64,000 nt of DNA from Neoscytalidium dimidiatum (lineage: Eukaryota; Ascomycota; Dothideomycetes; Botryosphaeriales; Botryosphaeriaceae). Below the pieces are notes generated by a model. That model was not told the DNA's origin and did no database searches. It saw only the letters and a program-made list of their open reading frames with translations. Every line of letters begins with the position of its first letter. Positions within the stretch are counted from its first letter, which is position 1. This document shows, piece by piece, positions 53,998 through 63,444 of the stretch. Where the stretch lies: the NCBI GenBank assembly GCA_037367355.1, contig CM074698.1, positions 2,418,001 through 2,482,000 on the forward strand, written 5' to 3'. The translations under genes were made by a program, and so were the position numbers.

Positions 53998-56033
53998 ATG
54001 CCCGGTAAAAAACCTTGGCCAGAAGTCCCTGTTGGCAATGCAGACCACACACAAGCCGCGGTGGTCATTATTGGAGCTGGCATATCTGGAATGTGCATGG
54101 CAATCGACCTATTAAAGCGCAATAAGTGCCAGAACTTTGTGATCTTAGAGAAGTCAAGCGGCGTTGGAGGTAAGTGTTGTCATCTTTAGTCTTCATGGGC
54201 TCTTTGTGCTAATAGCTGCTATTCCAGGTACATGGTGAGCTCCCAAAAGCCGAAGGCCTGAACAGAATGATGACTTACTCGAGAATCACTCAAGGCTCGA
54301 CAATAAATACCCTGGATGCTGTTGTGACGGTAAGTGTGGCTGGCATCGTTGAAGTGGCGATTGCTGTTCCAGTGCTAAACTTGGTTGGCGCAGTGTGGAG
54401 CCTTCTGTACTCCTACTCCTTCGAACAGAATCCCGACTGGACCCGGATGTATCCAGGACAGGAAGAGATACTGGTATGCGCAAGCCCGTCCCTACTGATG
54501 CAACTTGACTACCACCGCTCACCGTTTTCTGTACATAGGCATACCTCCAAGGAGTGGCGCAGAAATACAATCTCTACAGACACATTCGCTTCAACAGCGC
54601 CGTCGAAGAAGCCCGCTGGGATGATGCGGAGAAGAAATGGAAAACCTCAGTCCACGTCACCGGAGGCAAAGAGGCCGAGTTCGCGGACGGCTACACCATC
54701 ACTTCGGACTTCCTAATCTCCGCGGTCGGCCAGTTGAATGTGCCGCAATACCCCAACATTCCAGGATCTGACAACTTCAAGGGTAAGATGATGCACTCCG
54801 CGCGGTGGGACTGGAGCTATGAGCTTGAAGGGAAGCGAATCGCAGTGATCGGAAACGGTAAGTCTACCCCCGCCAGCAAACGCATATATATCAAGCTCGC
54901 AGGCTGATGGGCCACCAGGCGCCTCCGCCGTCCAAATCATCCCGGAGATCGCCAAAGTCGCGTCGCACGTCACCGTCTACCAGCGGCAAGCCAACTGGGT
55001 GATCCCACGGCTCGACGCGCCGGTGTCCCAGGCCACGCGCCTCGCGTACCGCTACGTGCCGCCGCTGCGTTGGCGCAAGCGGGCAGCGATGATGGACTAC
55101 CGCGAGTCCTTCTTCGCGGCCGTCTTCGACCGCGACAGCGCCTTCGCGCAGCAGATCCGTGACCTCTGCTTGGGGAGCATGCGCCAGCACTTTCCCGACC
55201 AGCCGGACGTCTGGGACAAGCTGACGCCCAACTACAGCCCCGGGTGCAAGCGCGTCATCATCTCCGACGACTACTATCCGACGCTCGCCCGCGACAACGT
55301 CTCCCTCGAGACGCGGCCCATCGCGCGCATCACCGAGACCGGCATCGCGGTCGACGACGGCAGTGGCGGGACTGCGGGCGAGGAGTTCGACCTCGTCGTG
55401 CTGGCGACGGGGTTCCGAACTGTCGAGTTCATGCACCCGATCAAGATCTCTGGGGCGCGTGAGCGGCCGCTGGCGGACGTTTGGAAGGATGGCGCGTGCG
55501 CGTACCTGGGCGTCGTGGTCGAGGATCTGCCGAATTTTGGCATGTTCTACGGACCCAACACCAATCTCGGGCACAACTCGATCGTGTTGATGATCGAGGC
55601 GCAGTCGCGATACCTCAATGCGATGGTCGGGAAGGTGCTAGAAGCACGGAAGCAAGGGAAGCAGCTCGCGCTGCTACCGAAGCCGGAGGTGGTGAGGAAG
55701 TTTAATGAGGATTTGCAGGAAGAATTGGGAAGGAGCTCGTTCGCGGACCCGAAGTGCCAGAGCTGGTACAAGAATGAGCAGGGGAAAATCACGAACAACT
55801 GGAGTCAGACGGTGGTGGACTATCAGCATAAGCTGGAGAAGGTGCACTGGGACGACTTTGTTGCTGAGGGATCGGGAGCTGATGTGGTGGCGGCCAAGAA
55901 TGATACGAGGGTCGGGCGCGTGGTGGAGGAGACGACGGTAAGCAACACGGCGATCGCCCTGAGTGCGCTGAGTATGCTGGCCGTCGCTGGTGGATACCTT
56001 GCCAGAGGAAGCACACGGCTCAGAGTCTGGTAG
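53998..56033 (+). CDS. Baeyer-Villiger-type FAD monooxygenase
   Basis: Inserts oxygen next to a ketone (ester or lactone formation) using NADPH and FAD, or oxygenates heteroatoms. Exons 53998-54169, 54228-54234, 54295-54329, 54394-54473, 54539-54857 and 54919-56033, 575 aa. FAD motif GAGISG at residues 26-31; the joins restore [18 protein letters not shown] and [15 protein letters not shown]. The BVMO fingerprint FxGxxxHxxxW is intact (Phe178, Gly180, His184, Trp188). Second dinucleotide site VIGNGASAVQ. Near the C-terminus, [20 protein letters not shown] is a likely membrane anchor. Exon 2 is only 7 nt (GTACATG) but is required to make GGTW. Third of three consecutive + redox genes. The substrate is not predictable from sequence. 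Confidence 0.9.
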
Positions 56034-56519
56034 AGAGGAGATCAGTAGGCAGCCAACTTCGGCTTCGCTGCCATGGAGAGGCTTCGTCGTTCGTGTCTGT
56101 CCGTAGAGAATTCCACACAGGACCACTGTTCAAATGCGTCAGACAAATGACAGGGACAAAGGTCTCCAGGCGAAATGGATGGAGCATGAGATGGAGGTGA
56201 CGGGCGTGGTGGAAGTCGAGGAGAAGTAAGTGGTTGCCGCAGCGGACGCAAGGCGGACCGTCAGATTCACGTCAGCCGAGGCGCCACTGCGAATTAACAT
56301 CCACTCGTCAATCTCACTTGCTTCACCACTACCCAATCCACACCTCACGTCACATCGCCGTTTTCGTGAGCTTTCCACTATGACTGCACCTTTGTCTCAA
56401 TTCGCCTTCATTTCCTTTTCTCCTTCATCAAAACTTCACTTGGAGCAGGCCTGGCCTCCAATCCACCCCGCACGCGGGGTCGTAATTTCCTCTCTCTGTC
56501 CCGACCCTCAGTTAGCTCC
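56034..56519. other. intergenic spacer / POL4 leader
   Basis: Spacer between the monooxygenase and the family X polymerase. Its right part contains an upstream ORF from 56380 whose stop overlaps the polymerase start. Nothing else is recognised. Confidence 0.5.
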
Positions 56520-56523
56520 ATGA
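56380..56523 (+). other. upstream ORF overlapping the POL4 start codon
   Basis: ATG at 56380 opens 47 codons ending TGA at 56521-56523, overlapping the polymerase ATG at 56520 as ATGA. If transcribed together, termination and re-initiation could set polymerase output. Confidence 0.35.
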
Positions 56524-58517
56524 TGACATCTGCTTCTCCAACATCCGACTCTGCCCAACTACATAGTTCGCCTCCACCTCAGGTAGCACCAACTTTGAAC
56601 TTGAGCGTACTACCACCAATATTTGTATTGCCCACTCACCTTGCCGTGGAAAGCCTTCATGAACTTGAGGAGCGGCTTTCGCAGCACGGAGCTCAAGTCA
56701 CCTACAACATTGCTGAGGCCAGACTGGTCATTGGCAAAGTCGGCACCAAACGCAGAGCCCTAATGGAGTTGCGCTCCCGACGCCTTTATACGGACGACGT
56801 AACACACGCTTCTTCCGCCACGGAACCTGAACCTCCTCTCAAGAGGCGGAAGGCCGAAGATACAACAGGGAAGACGATTGAGATGCTTGATGAATCCACT
56901 ACTGACGGCGAAAGCGACGACGGAACTGAAACAACCCTCTCTGCTCCTGCGTTTCTCGACGATGCCATTAAAGTTATCAAGATGGAATGGCTTGATGAAT
57001 CCTCCAAAGCTGGCAAACTCCTTCCACTACGAAGCTATGTTGTTTACGAAGGCAAACTGACCCAGCAGCCTTCGTCCCCTACAGCCTCTGTATCCTCCCA
57101 GTATACCCAGCCCCTCTTACACCGCAAACCTCGACTTCCTTCAGGTCAGAGTATTCTCGAGCGCGCCAGAGCAGATGCCTACCCCGGTGCACCAAGTAAT
57201 CAAATGAAAACAGGCACATCCCGCCGCTTCGGAGACAATGCACACCAGGCCACTGGCAAGACCGCCCTTCTTCAGCAAACCACCAGCGACTATGAAGGCG
57301 AGCCGAGCAGCGATATGCCGCCAGCCCCAGACTGGGTAACTCGTGGAATTAAGTACGCTTGTCAGCGGTCCACGCCTGCAATCTCTCCCAACGCCGCCTT
57401 CATCGCCCAGCTCAAGTCTATCCGCCTAGCGCGTACCCTTACCGGCGACGAGGTCGGAGTGCGCGCCTACAGCACATCCATCGCCGCCCTCGCCGCATAT
57501 CCCTACCGCATCACACACCCCAAGGAGATCCTGCGCCTCCCGGGCTGCGACACCAAAATTGCGAACCTCTGGATCGAATGGAAGAACCGCAATGAAGGCA
57601 CCGTCACCGCCGTCGTTGACGCCGAAAAGGACGAGACCATGTCAATCCTGCGCACCTTCTACGAGATCTGGGGCGTCGGCGCGACGACCGCGCGCGAATT
57701 CCTGTTCGAAAAGGGGTGGCGCGATCTCGACGACGTGGTAGAGTACGGCTGGGCCTCGCTCACGCGCGTGCAGCAGATCGGCGTCAAGTACTACGAGGAG
57801 TTCCAGCGCGGGATCCCGCGGCCGGAGGTCGAGCACATCGCCGCCGTCGTGCGCGACCACGCCATCCGCGTGCGCGACGAGGCCGTCGAGGTCGTCGTCG
57901 TGGGAGGTTACCGCCGTGGAAAGGACGCCCCCGGCGACGTCGACCTCATCGTGTCGCACCGCGACTTGGACGCGACGGAGAACCTCATCACGGACCTGGT
58001 CGCGAGCCTGGAGACCGAGGGTTGGATCACGCACACGCTGCTGCTCAGCCTCCACAACACCCAGCGGGGCCAGAGCGTTCTGCCCTACAAGGCCAGCGCC
58101 ACGACCGTCGGCCCCAAGAGCGTCGGCTTCGACACCCTCGACAAGGCCCTCGTCGTCTGGCAGGACCCGGACTGGCCCAGCAAGCAAAATGACCTGTCCC
58201 GCAACCCGAAGAAGAAGAATCCGAACGTCCACCGCCGCGTCGACATCATCATCAGCCCCTGGCGCACTGTTGGCTGCGCCATCGCGGGCTGGAGTGGCGG
58301 CACGACTTTCCAGCGCGATTTGAGGCGCTATGCGAAGAATGTCAAGGGCTGGAAATTCGATAGCAGCGGCGTGAGGGACAGACGGACGGGCGAAGTGGTG
58401 CCGCTTGAAGGACCTGAGGGTGTCGGTGAGGGGCTCGGGTGGGAGGATGCGGAGAAGAAGGTCTTTGAGGGGATGGGGTTGCCGTGGTTTAGACCGGAGG
58501 AGAGGTGTACTGGATGA
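56520..58517 (+). CDS. POL4: family X DNA polymerase (Pol4, Pol mu/TdT-like), NHEJ repair
   Basis: Gap-filling polymerase for non-homologous end joining and base excision repair in the nucleus. Single exon, 665 aa; ATG codons at 56520 and 56523. A BRCT-like domain lies near residues 30-100 (PPIFVLPTHLAVESLHELEE). An acidic linker with a nuclear-type basic stretch follows. The Pol X core starts about 280: the 8-kDa region, LRLPGCDTKIANLW, then FYEIWGVGATTAREF. Catalytic aspartates are D473 and D475 (GGYRRGKDAPGDVDLIV) and D575 (HRRVDIIISPW). The sugar-gate position reads GWSGGTTFQRDLRRYA (G590, W591) as in Pol mu and TdT, not the YF of Pol beta and lambda. A Lys/Asn-rich insertion precedes D575. 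Ends facing the ct6A dehydratase gene. Confidence 0.93.
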   Translation: MMTSASPTSDSAQLHSSPPPQVAPTLNLSVLPPIFVLPTHLAVESLHELEERLSQHGAQVTYNIAEARLVIGKVGTKRRALMELRSRRLYTDDVTHASSATEPEPPLKRRKAEDTTGKTIEMLDESTTDGESDDGTETTLSAPAFLDDAIKVIKMEWLDESSKAGKLLPLRSYVVYEGKLTQQPSSPTASVSSQYTQPLLHRKPRLPSGQSILERARADAYPGAPSNQMKTGTSRRFGDNAHQATGKTALLQQTTSDYEGEPSSDMPPAPDWVTRGIKYACQRSTPAISPNAAFIAQLKSIRLARTLTGDEVGVRAYSTSIAALAAYPYRITHPKEILRLPGCDTKIANLWIEWKNRNEGTVTAVVDAEKDETMSILRTFYEIWGVGATTAREFLFEKGWRDLDDVVEYGWASLTRVQQIGVKYYEEFQRGIPRPEVEHIAAVVRDHAIRVRDEAVEVVVVGGYRRGKDAPGDVDLIVSHRDLDATENLITDLVASLETEGWITHTLLLSLHNTQRGQSVLPYKASATTVGPKSVGFDTLDKALVVWQDPDWPSKQNDLSRNPKKKNPNVHRRVDIIISPWRTVGCAIAGWSGGTTFQRDLRRYAKNVKGWKFDSSGVRDRRTGEVVPLEGPEGVGEGLGWEDAEKKVFEGMGLPWFRPEERCTG

Positions 58518-59405
58518 ATTTGGGCAGAGAGGTAGGGCAGTTCATTAAGTAGTAGAAAAGGGATATATGTGTGAAAAATGCGGGGTGTTTGGATCAGGGG
58601 CATGGACACACGTTTTTAGGCTTTTGTTGGTGTTGTTTGGGGGGGAGGGCGCTTTATACCAACTAGCTTTTGCTTTCCTTTTTCCTTTTTGGGTGTTTCG
58701 AATATGAAAGTTTGAATTACACAATTTTGATAGGGACCAAGCAGCTGATGAGCGGAGAGAGACAAAGATTGAGACATAGCAATATATGGGGTTAGGCACG
58801 GATTCAGTCAGATCAAATTTGCTTCGGATGTCCCTGCCTTGCTGCCTTTCTTCCAAAAAAAATAAAAATAAAGGCTCTTTAAAAGGAGGACTTACCAGAA
58901 GTGAAGGACATAACAGAGAAATCCGAAGCCAAGGGAAAAAAAAAGCACATCAGAGGGAAAACATTCAAATCCGCGAACTCAGGACCGAATGAAGTCAATC
59001 CCCTCCCAAAACTCATGTTGAGTTCCAAATGGTTGGCGACAATATGACCTGCACAAGCTATTGGCAATATCTGTCGCGTCATATGAACCCATCACTAAGC
59101 GCCCGAATGTCATTGAGTATAGATTCATGCTTGCCTAATGTTTCCCACCGAAGAATCATCAATGGGGAACCATACCCAGAGGACTGCTTTGATTTGGCTC
59201 ACATTATGCATCGGCTGCTTCTTTTCGTTTCGAAGAAACTCTGTAATCAACCCGTACTTCTGACTGAACATGCGCCTATTGGATGGGAGAGCCTCGCTCA
59301 AGCTTGGGAGGATAAGTTCAGAAAGTAGACTATAGAGCTTCGAACACGACATCTCTAATAGGCTCATTCCATGTTTCGCGGCCGATCAACGACTCTACCA
59401 TTCTT
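58518..59405. other. convergent intergenic region
   Basis: About 0.9 kb between the stops of POL4 and the dehydratase gene. A-rich and AT-rich stretches near 58850-58950. A 99-codon + frame from 59029 has no recognised features. Confidence 0.5.
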
Positions 59406-61072
59406 CTATCTATACCGCTGGAATATGGCCTCCTCCTTGAACCTTTCCTCCACCAGCCGGAGCACCTCGGGGTCGTACAGATCCTCCGGGCGCTTATCCC
59501 CCTTCAGAACCTCCTTCTCATGCCTCTGTGCCTCCTCCTTCGTCATGAGCACCAGATCCGTCAACTTAAGGAACGAATTCTTCTGGCCTTCAAACCTCTT
59601 GTCTATAAGCTCACCGTCTGGCTTCCTCCACCTTACGAGCGCCAGTCTCGTCGACAAGCCCGTCACGACGCTCTTGCCCCTCCACACCTCCTCGACCAGA
59701 TAGCCGACGTCATCCTGATTGATCGGGATCCTGAGTCCCACCGAATCCAGCCCGTAATGCCTCGCCAGCCTCTCCTCCGCGCCTTGCAGCGCTCCGAGCA
59801 CGCCGTCGTACAACTTCTCTCTCCCCTTGCTCGGCAAGTAATCATGCGGATAGCCCGTAATCTCCAAGATGACGTGATTCGCGACGCAGAGGCCGAATAT
59901 GGCGGGCATGGTGCCCAGGACGGGCAGGATGCGGACGCGGGATCGCGCGAAGACGCTGGGCACGCCGCACGCGCTCGCCGCGCCTCCTGAGCTCTGCGCC
60001 GGCGCGCGCATGGCGCCGTGCCGGCGCCGTCTCGCTCGAGAAGACCCACGTACCGCCTCGCGATGCGCTGGCCCGCGCGCGGCGGCGCGTCGAGCGCGAC
60101 AGCGGGTCCTCGGCGGAGGCGGAGATGTCGCCGACGAAGACGCGGGTGGGGTCGCTCTTGCAGCCGGCGCCCATGGAGGAGACGACGGGGATGGCGTTGC
60201 GGTGGCAGTACGCCAGCAGGGCGACCTTGCTGTCGATGTTGTCGATGGCGTCGATCACGAACGTGGGCGGCTGCCCGTCCAGCGCCGCCAGCTGCCGCGC
60301 CGCCGCGCCCTCGCTGAACAGCTCGTTGCGGCAGTCGAAGCGCGTCCACGGGCACACCTGCTCCAGCCGCTTGCGGATCGCGTGCACCTTGGGCGTCCCC
60401 ACGTCTGCCAGCGTCGCCACCGCGTGCCGGTTCAGCGACGACAGCGTCACCTGGTCGAAGTCGATGAGCCGCAGCTTCGACACGCCCGACCGGGTCAACG
60501 CCGCCACCGCGTGCGACCCTACGCCGCCGCAGCCTACGACGATGACGAAGGCCGAGCGCAGCTTCGCGAGCCCCTCGTCTGTCAGGAAGACGCGGTTGCG
60601 TGCCAGTTGTTCGAGTATGAGGTCTGAGAGAGAACGTTGCGCCGGTGGGCATACCCGTCAATCAAGGGCCCGGAAAGGTATGGGAGGAGTAGGCAATGCA
60701 GAGAGGAGAAGCGTACCATCGTCATAGTCTCCGGATCGTGCCCGTATGGCCAGAGCAACGCTTCGTTCATCTTCTTTGCTGGGCGCAAAAACGTGGTCCG
60801 ACGCCGCGCCGTACTCTGTGAGCTTCACTTCGTGAGTCAGCTGCTTGAAGGGGATATGCCATTGACGCATCCGAGGAGATCGGTCTTACCCTTGTGGTCG
60901 CATGTTCCTGGCTGGGGTCCGGAATATGCGCTTTCACGCTTTCGATCGTGTATTTCCTCCGCGCGGCCTGGTAACCAAGAACGAGACCGGCGGCGAGAGC
61001 GCCTGATGCGACGGCGGTGGCAGCGAGCTGCGCATTGTGCGAGGAGGATGTCCGCGAGATCCAAGAAGACAT
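59406..61072 (-). CDS. TCD1: tRNA threonylcarbamoyladenosine dehydratase (Tcd1/TcdA-like), apparent frameshift
   Basis: E1/ThiF-like enzyme that cyclises t6A37 of tRNA to ct6A using ATP; the yeast enzymes sit at the mitochondrial outer membrane. Exons on the minus strand: 61072-60890, 60822-60717 and 60623-59406, about 500 aa. Residues 13-35 form a membrane anchor (AATAVASGALAAGLVLGY). The core has VGCGGVGSHAVAALTRSGVS, DFDQVTLSSLNRHAVAT, DAIDNIDSK and SMGAGCKSDPTRVFVGDIS. It then reaches DPLSRSTRRR and GGTWVFSSE in one frame, but RVRILPVLGTMPAIFGLCVA and the rest follow in another. The shift lies between about 59990 and 60035 in a very GC-rich stretch. Either the sequence has a one-base error, the allele is broken, or an unusual intron exists. 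Downstream conservation (NQDDVGYLVEEVWRGKSVVT) argues that the gene is under selection. Confidence 0.82.
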
Positions 61073-61818
61073 TCTGCACGAATTTGTGGCTCAACGGAGT
61101 CGCGCAGGGTGGTCAATGGAGCATGATCGCGTCAACATGCGCAGAGAGCGGTTGAGGGTGGTTGATCTGGGCGGCGGCTGCATCAGAAAAATGCCGTCAT
61201 CTCGCCGCGTTCGTGCACGATCCACATCCTCTGTCACATTACCACAAAGACCAATCAATCTCGAGTCACATATTGGTGCACCGCCTGTCTGAGGAATGGG
61301 ATTTGCTGATTCCATTTTGCAACTCAATTATTTTCTTCGACCAGCTCTGCGCCATGCCAGAGCAAAGCCTTGCTCCATCCAACCTCAGCCTTGTGCCTGA
61401 CCAATGCCTTCCTCCATGGTATACCGTCCTCACAGACTCTACTAGCCTGAGTTGCCAACCTGCACAACCTTCACAACTATTACTCCCACCCAGTTCCAGC
61501 TCATTCTTGCCCTGTTTATCCATGCAAACCTCCCCCAAATTATGTACTTTGCTGGATCCAGCAAGAGAGAAGAAGAAGAAGTCTATGGTACAGAATGATA
61601 GAATTACCAAGTCTTTCCAGGAATTATGCTGGATCATTGGCCTAGTCGGTGTTTTTTGGACATCCAGGGAGTCGAAATTCGTATCGTCACGTTGCTGGGA
61701 AGGAAAGGAAACTATACACCGAAACGCCAATGCTAATGTGTCGTCAAACCAGGAAAAAGTGAGGGTATCGAGGTGCAAGAGAAATGGGCGATAGTTCCGG
61801 AACTCTTGAAGGCCCCGT
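61073..61818. other. intergenic region
   Basis: About 0.75 kb between the dehydratase start and the end of the WSC gene, both on the minus strand. Short open frames only; nothing is recognised. Confidence 0.5.
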
Positions 61819-63444
61819 CTACCACGAATCACGCGAGCTACGTTCCGGAGGATCAGGGTTGCGGACCTAACGAGCCACTACGGTTATCACTGATGCCCTT
61901 GCTTGAAAAAGGATGCACAACTTACATTCAGCGTCCTGGTGTAATCCCGGTTGTCCTCAATGGAAATGATGCTCGCGTGACTGCCATTATCCAAGTTCAT
62001 GAACGGCTGAGGGTTTAGACGCTGATCGTGGAATAGCGGACGACTATTGCGGCGTTCGGAAATAGGCGTGATGGTGTCGGACGGATCAGAACTATGACGG
62101 GTGGTGCTGATCGGTGGCAGAGTTGCAGTATAGTCCTTCTCGCCAGTTCTTAGGAGACCAGTCCTACTCAGCGTGCTAACATTCCTCTGCGGGGTTACAC
62201 CTCCTGCTCCAGTCTCTGCATCACGGGCCTGCTGCTCCTGTTTGCGCCGCATTTGCAGAAGGAACCAAACAACACCTCCAGCAATGAGGGCAATCCCTGC
62301 AAGGCCTCCAACAACCGCGCCAGCGATCTGGCCACCAGACACCGACGAGCCACCAGAATCGGAATTACCGGAGCTTGGAGCGGAAGTTACGGTCTGGGTG
62401 ACGACGGAGCCGCCAACAGTAACGACAGTGACTTGGGTGACCGAATTCGAAGTCCTGGTGGATGATGATGATGTGGTCGGATCTTCCGATGAGCTAGACG
62501 AGGAAGAAGTAGTGGCAGCGGCAGCCGAAGACGTGGACGATTCAGACGTCGATGTTGTTGAAGTTGACGCTTTCTGTAAAGCAACTGTTAATATCAAGTT
62601 CCAGGAGAGAGATGTGCGTATGTCGAGAAAGGGGATACATAGGAGTGTTCATACAGCAGTGACATAAGAAACAACCACTGAGGCCGACTGGGTTACCGTC
62701 TGAAAGACAGTTTCCGTATCGGGATCACGAGTGGTTGCCCGAGCAGAGCTAGGCAAAGGTGCGGTACTCTACGTCAGGAAAGTTAAATGACGTTCTTGAT
62801 GAAGCGTCTAAGAGAAGAAGCGAAATGAAAACAAGTATCGGTGTCATGTTGTTGAAAGGCAGTGGCAGTGCAGGTGCTGACAAGACAATTCTCTTCCCAA
62901 ACATGGGACCTGCGGCGGGGAAACAACAGAAAAAAGAAAGGGATTGGCGAACGCGCACGCCATAAACTTACCGTGCTTGTCGGAGCCTTTGTGGAAGTGC
63001 TCGAGGCAGTGGATGCTCCTTGGGTTCCGGAAGCAGACTTGTCCAACTTGATGTAACCGAACAAGTCGTCATCCGTGTTTCCGCAATTTTCATAGCCGTA
63101 GCCAGGGCAAGTAGTGTCGCAGTTGCTGACGTCCTGCTGGTCAGACGGGGCATAGTTGGAGCACCAACAATTCTTGCCCTGTACGATAGCAAATGCAAAG
63201 TCAGAGTTACACTCGTCGTGGCAGTGGCCGTTCGACTGGAAGGTGTAGTTGTCTGCAACCATGGATCAGTGTTGTTCAAAGTAAAGAGTAAGGCCAGAGA
63301 TTGTGTACCTTGAAAGTTGCTCGTGCCGGTGTTCTGGCTTGAGCAGTACGTCTGCGTTAGAGCGCTGACATGAGTGAGGATTAGAGTGAGGATGGTGAAC
63401 AGCGACAGCAATAGCTGTGCGCGCGAGGATTGGTGAAGATTCAT
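61819..63444 (-). CDS. WSC-domain cell wall integrity sensor-like membrane protein
   Basis: Exons on the minus strand: 63444-63309, 63252-62972, 62699-62655, 62573-61926 and 61866-61819, 385 aa. Residues 1-30 are a signal peptide (LLLSLFTILTLILTHVSA). The WSC domain (about 33-115) has its cysteine set: TYCSSQN, HCHDECN, NCWCSNY, NCDTTCPG and ENCGN. A Ser/Thr-rich stalk follows, then one transmembrane helix (IAGAVVGGLAGIALIAGGVV) and a basic RRKQEQ stop-transfer. The cytosolic tail is polar and ends NPDPPERSSRDSW after the last join. Such proteins act as plasma-membrane wall-stress sensors feeding the Rho1/PKC pathway. The 272-nt intron before exon 3 is long; the sequence next to exon 3 (down to about 62750) also looks coding, so that boundary is uncertain. 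Confidence 0.82.

Noticed and set aside
54891..55574. 227-codon minus-strand frame opposite the monooxygenase
   Set aside because: Shadow of a GC-rich exon; no domain content, while the + strand has intact flavoprotein motifs.
60001..60067. 67-nt intron to repair the dehydratase frame
   Set aside because: Donor and acceptor are acceptable and the length fits the shift, but no branch site is visible and the removed part contains the conserved VFSSE. Kept only as an alternative in the finding.
59899..60627. Long + frames over the dehydratase gene
   Set aside because: GC-rich antisense shadows; the minus strand carries the conserved ThiF-like motifs.
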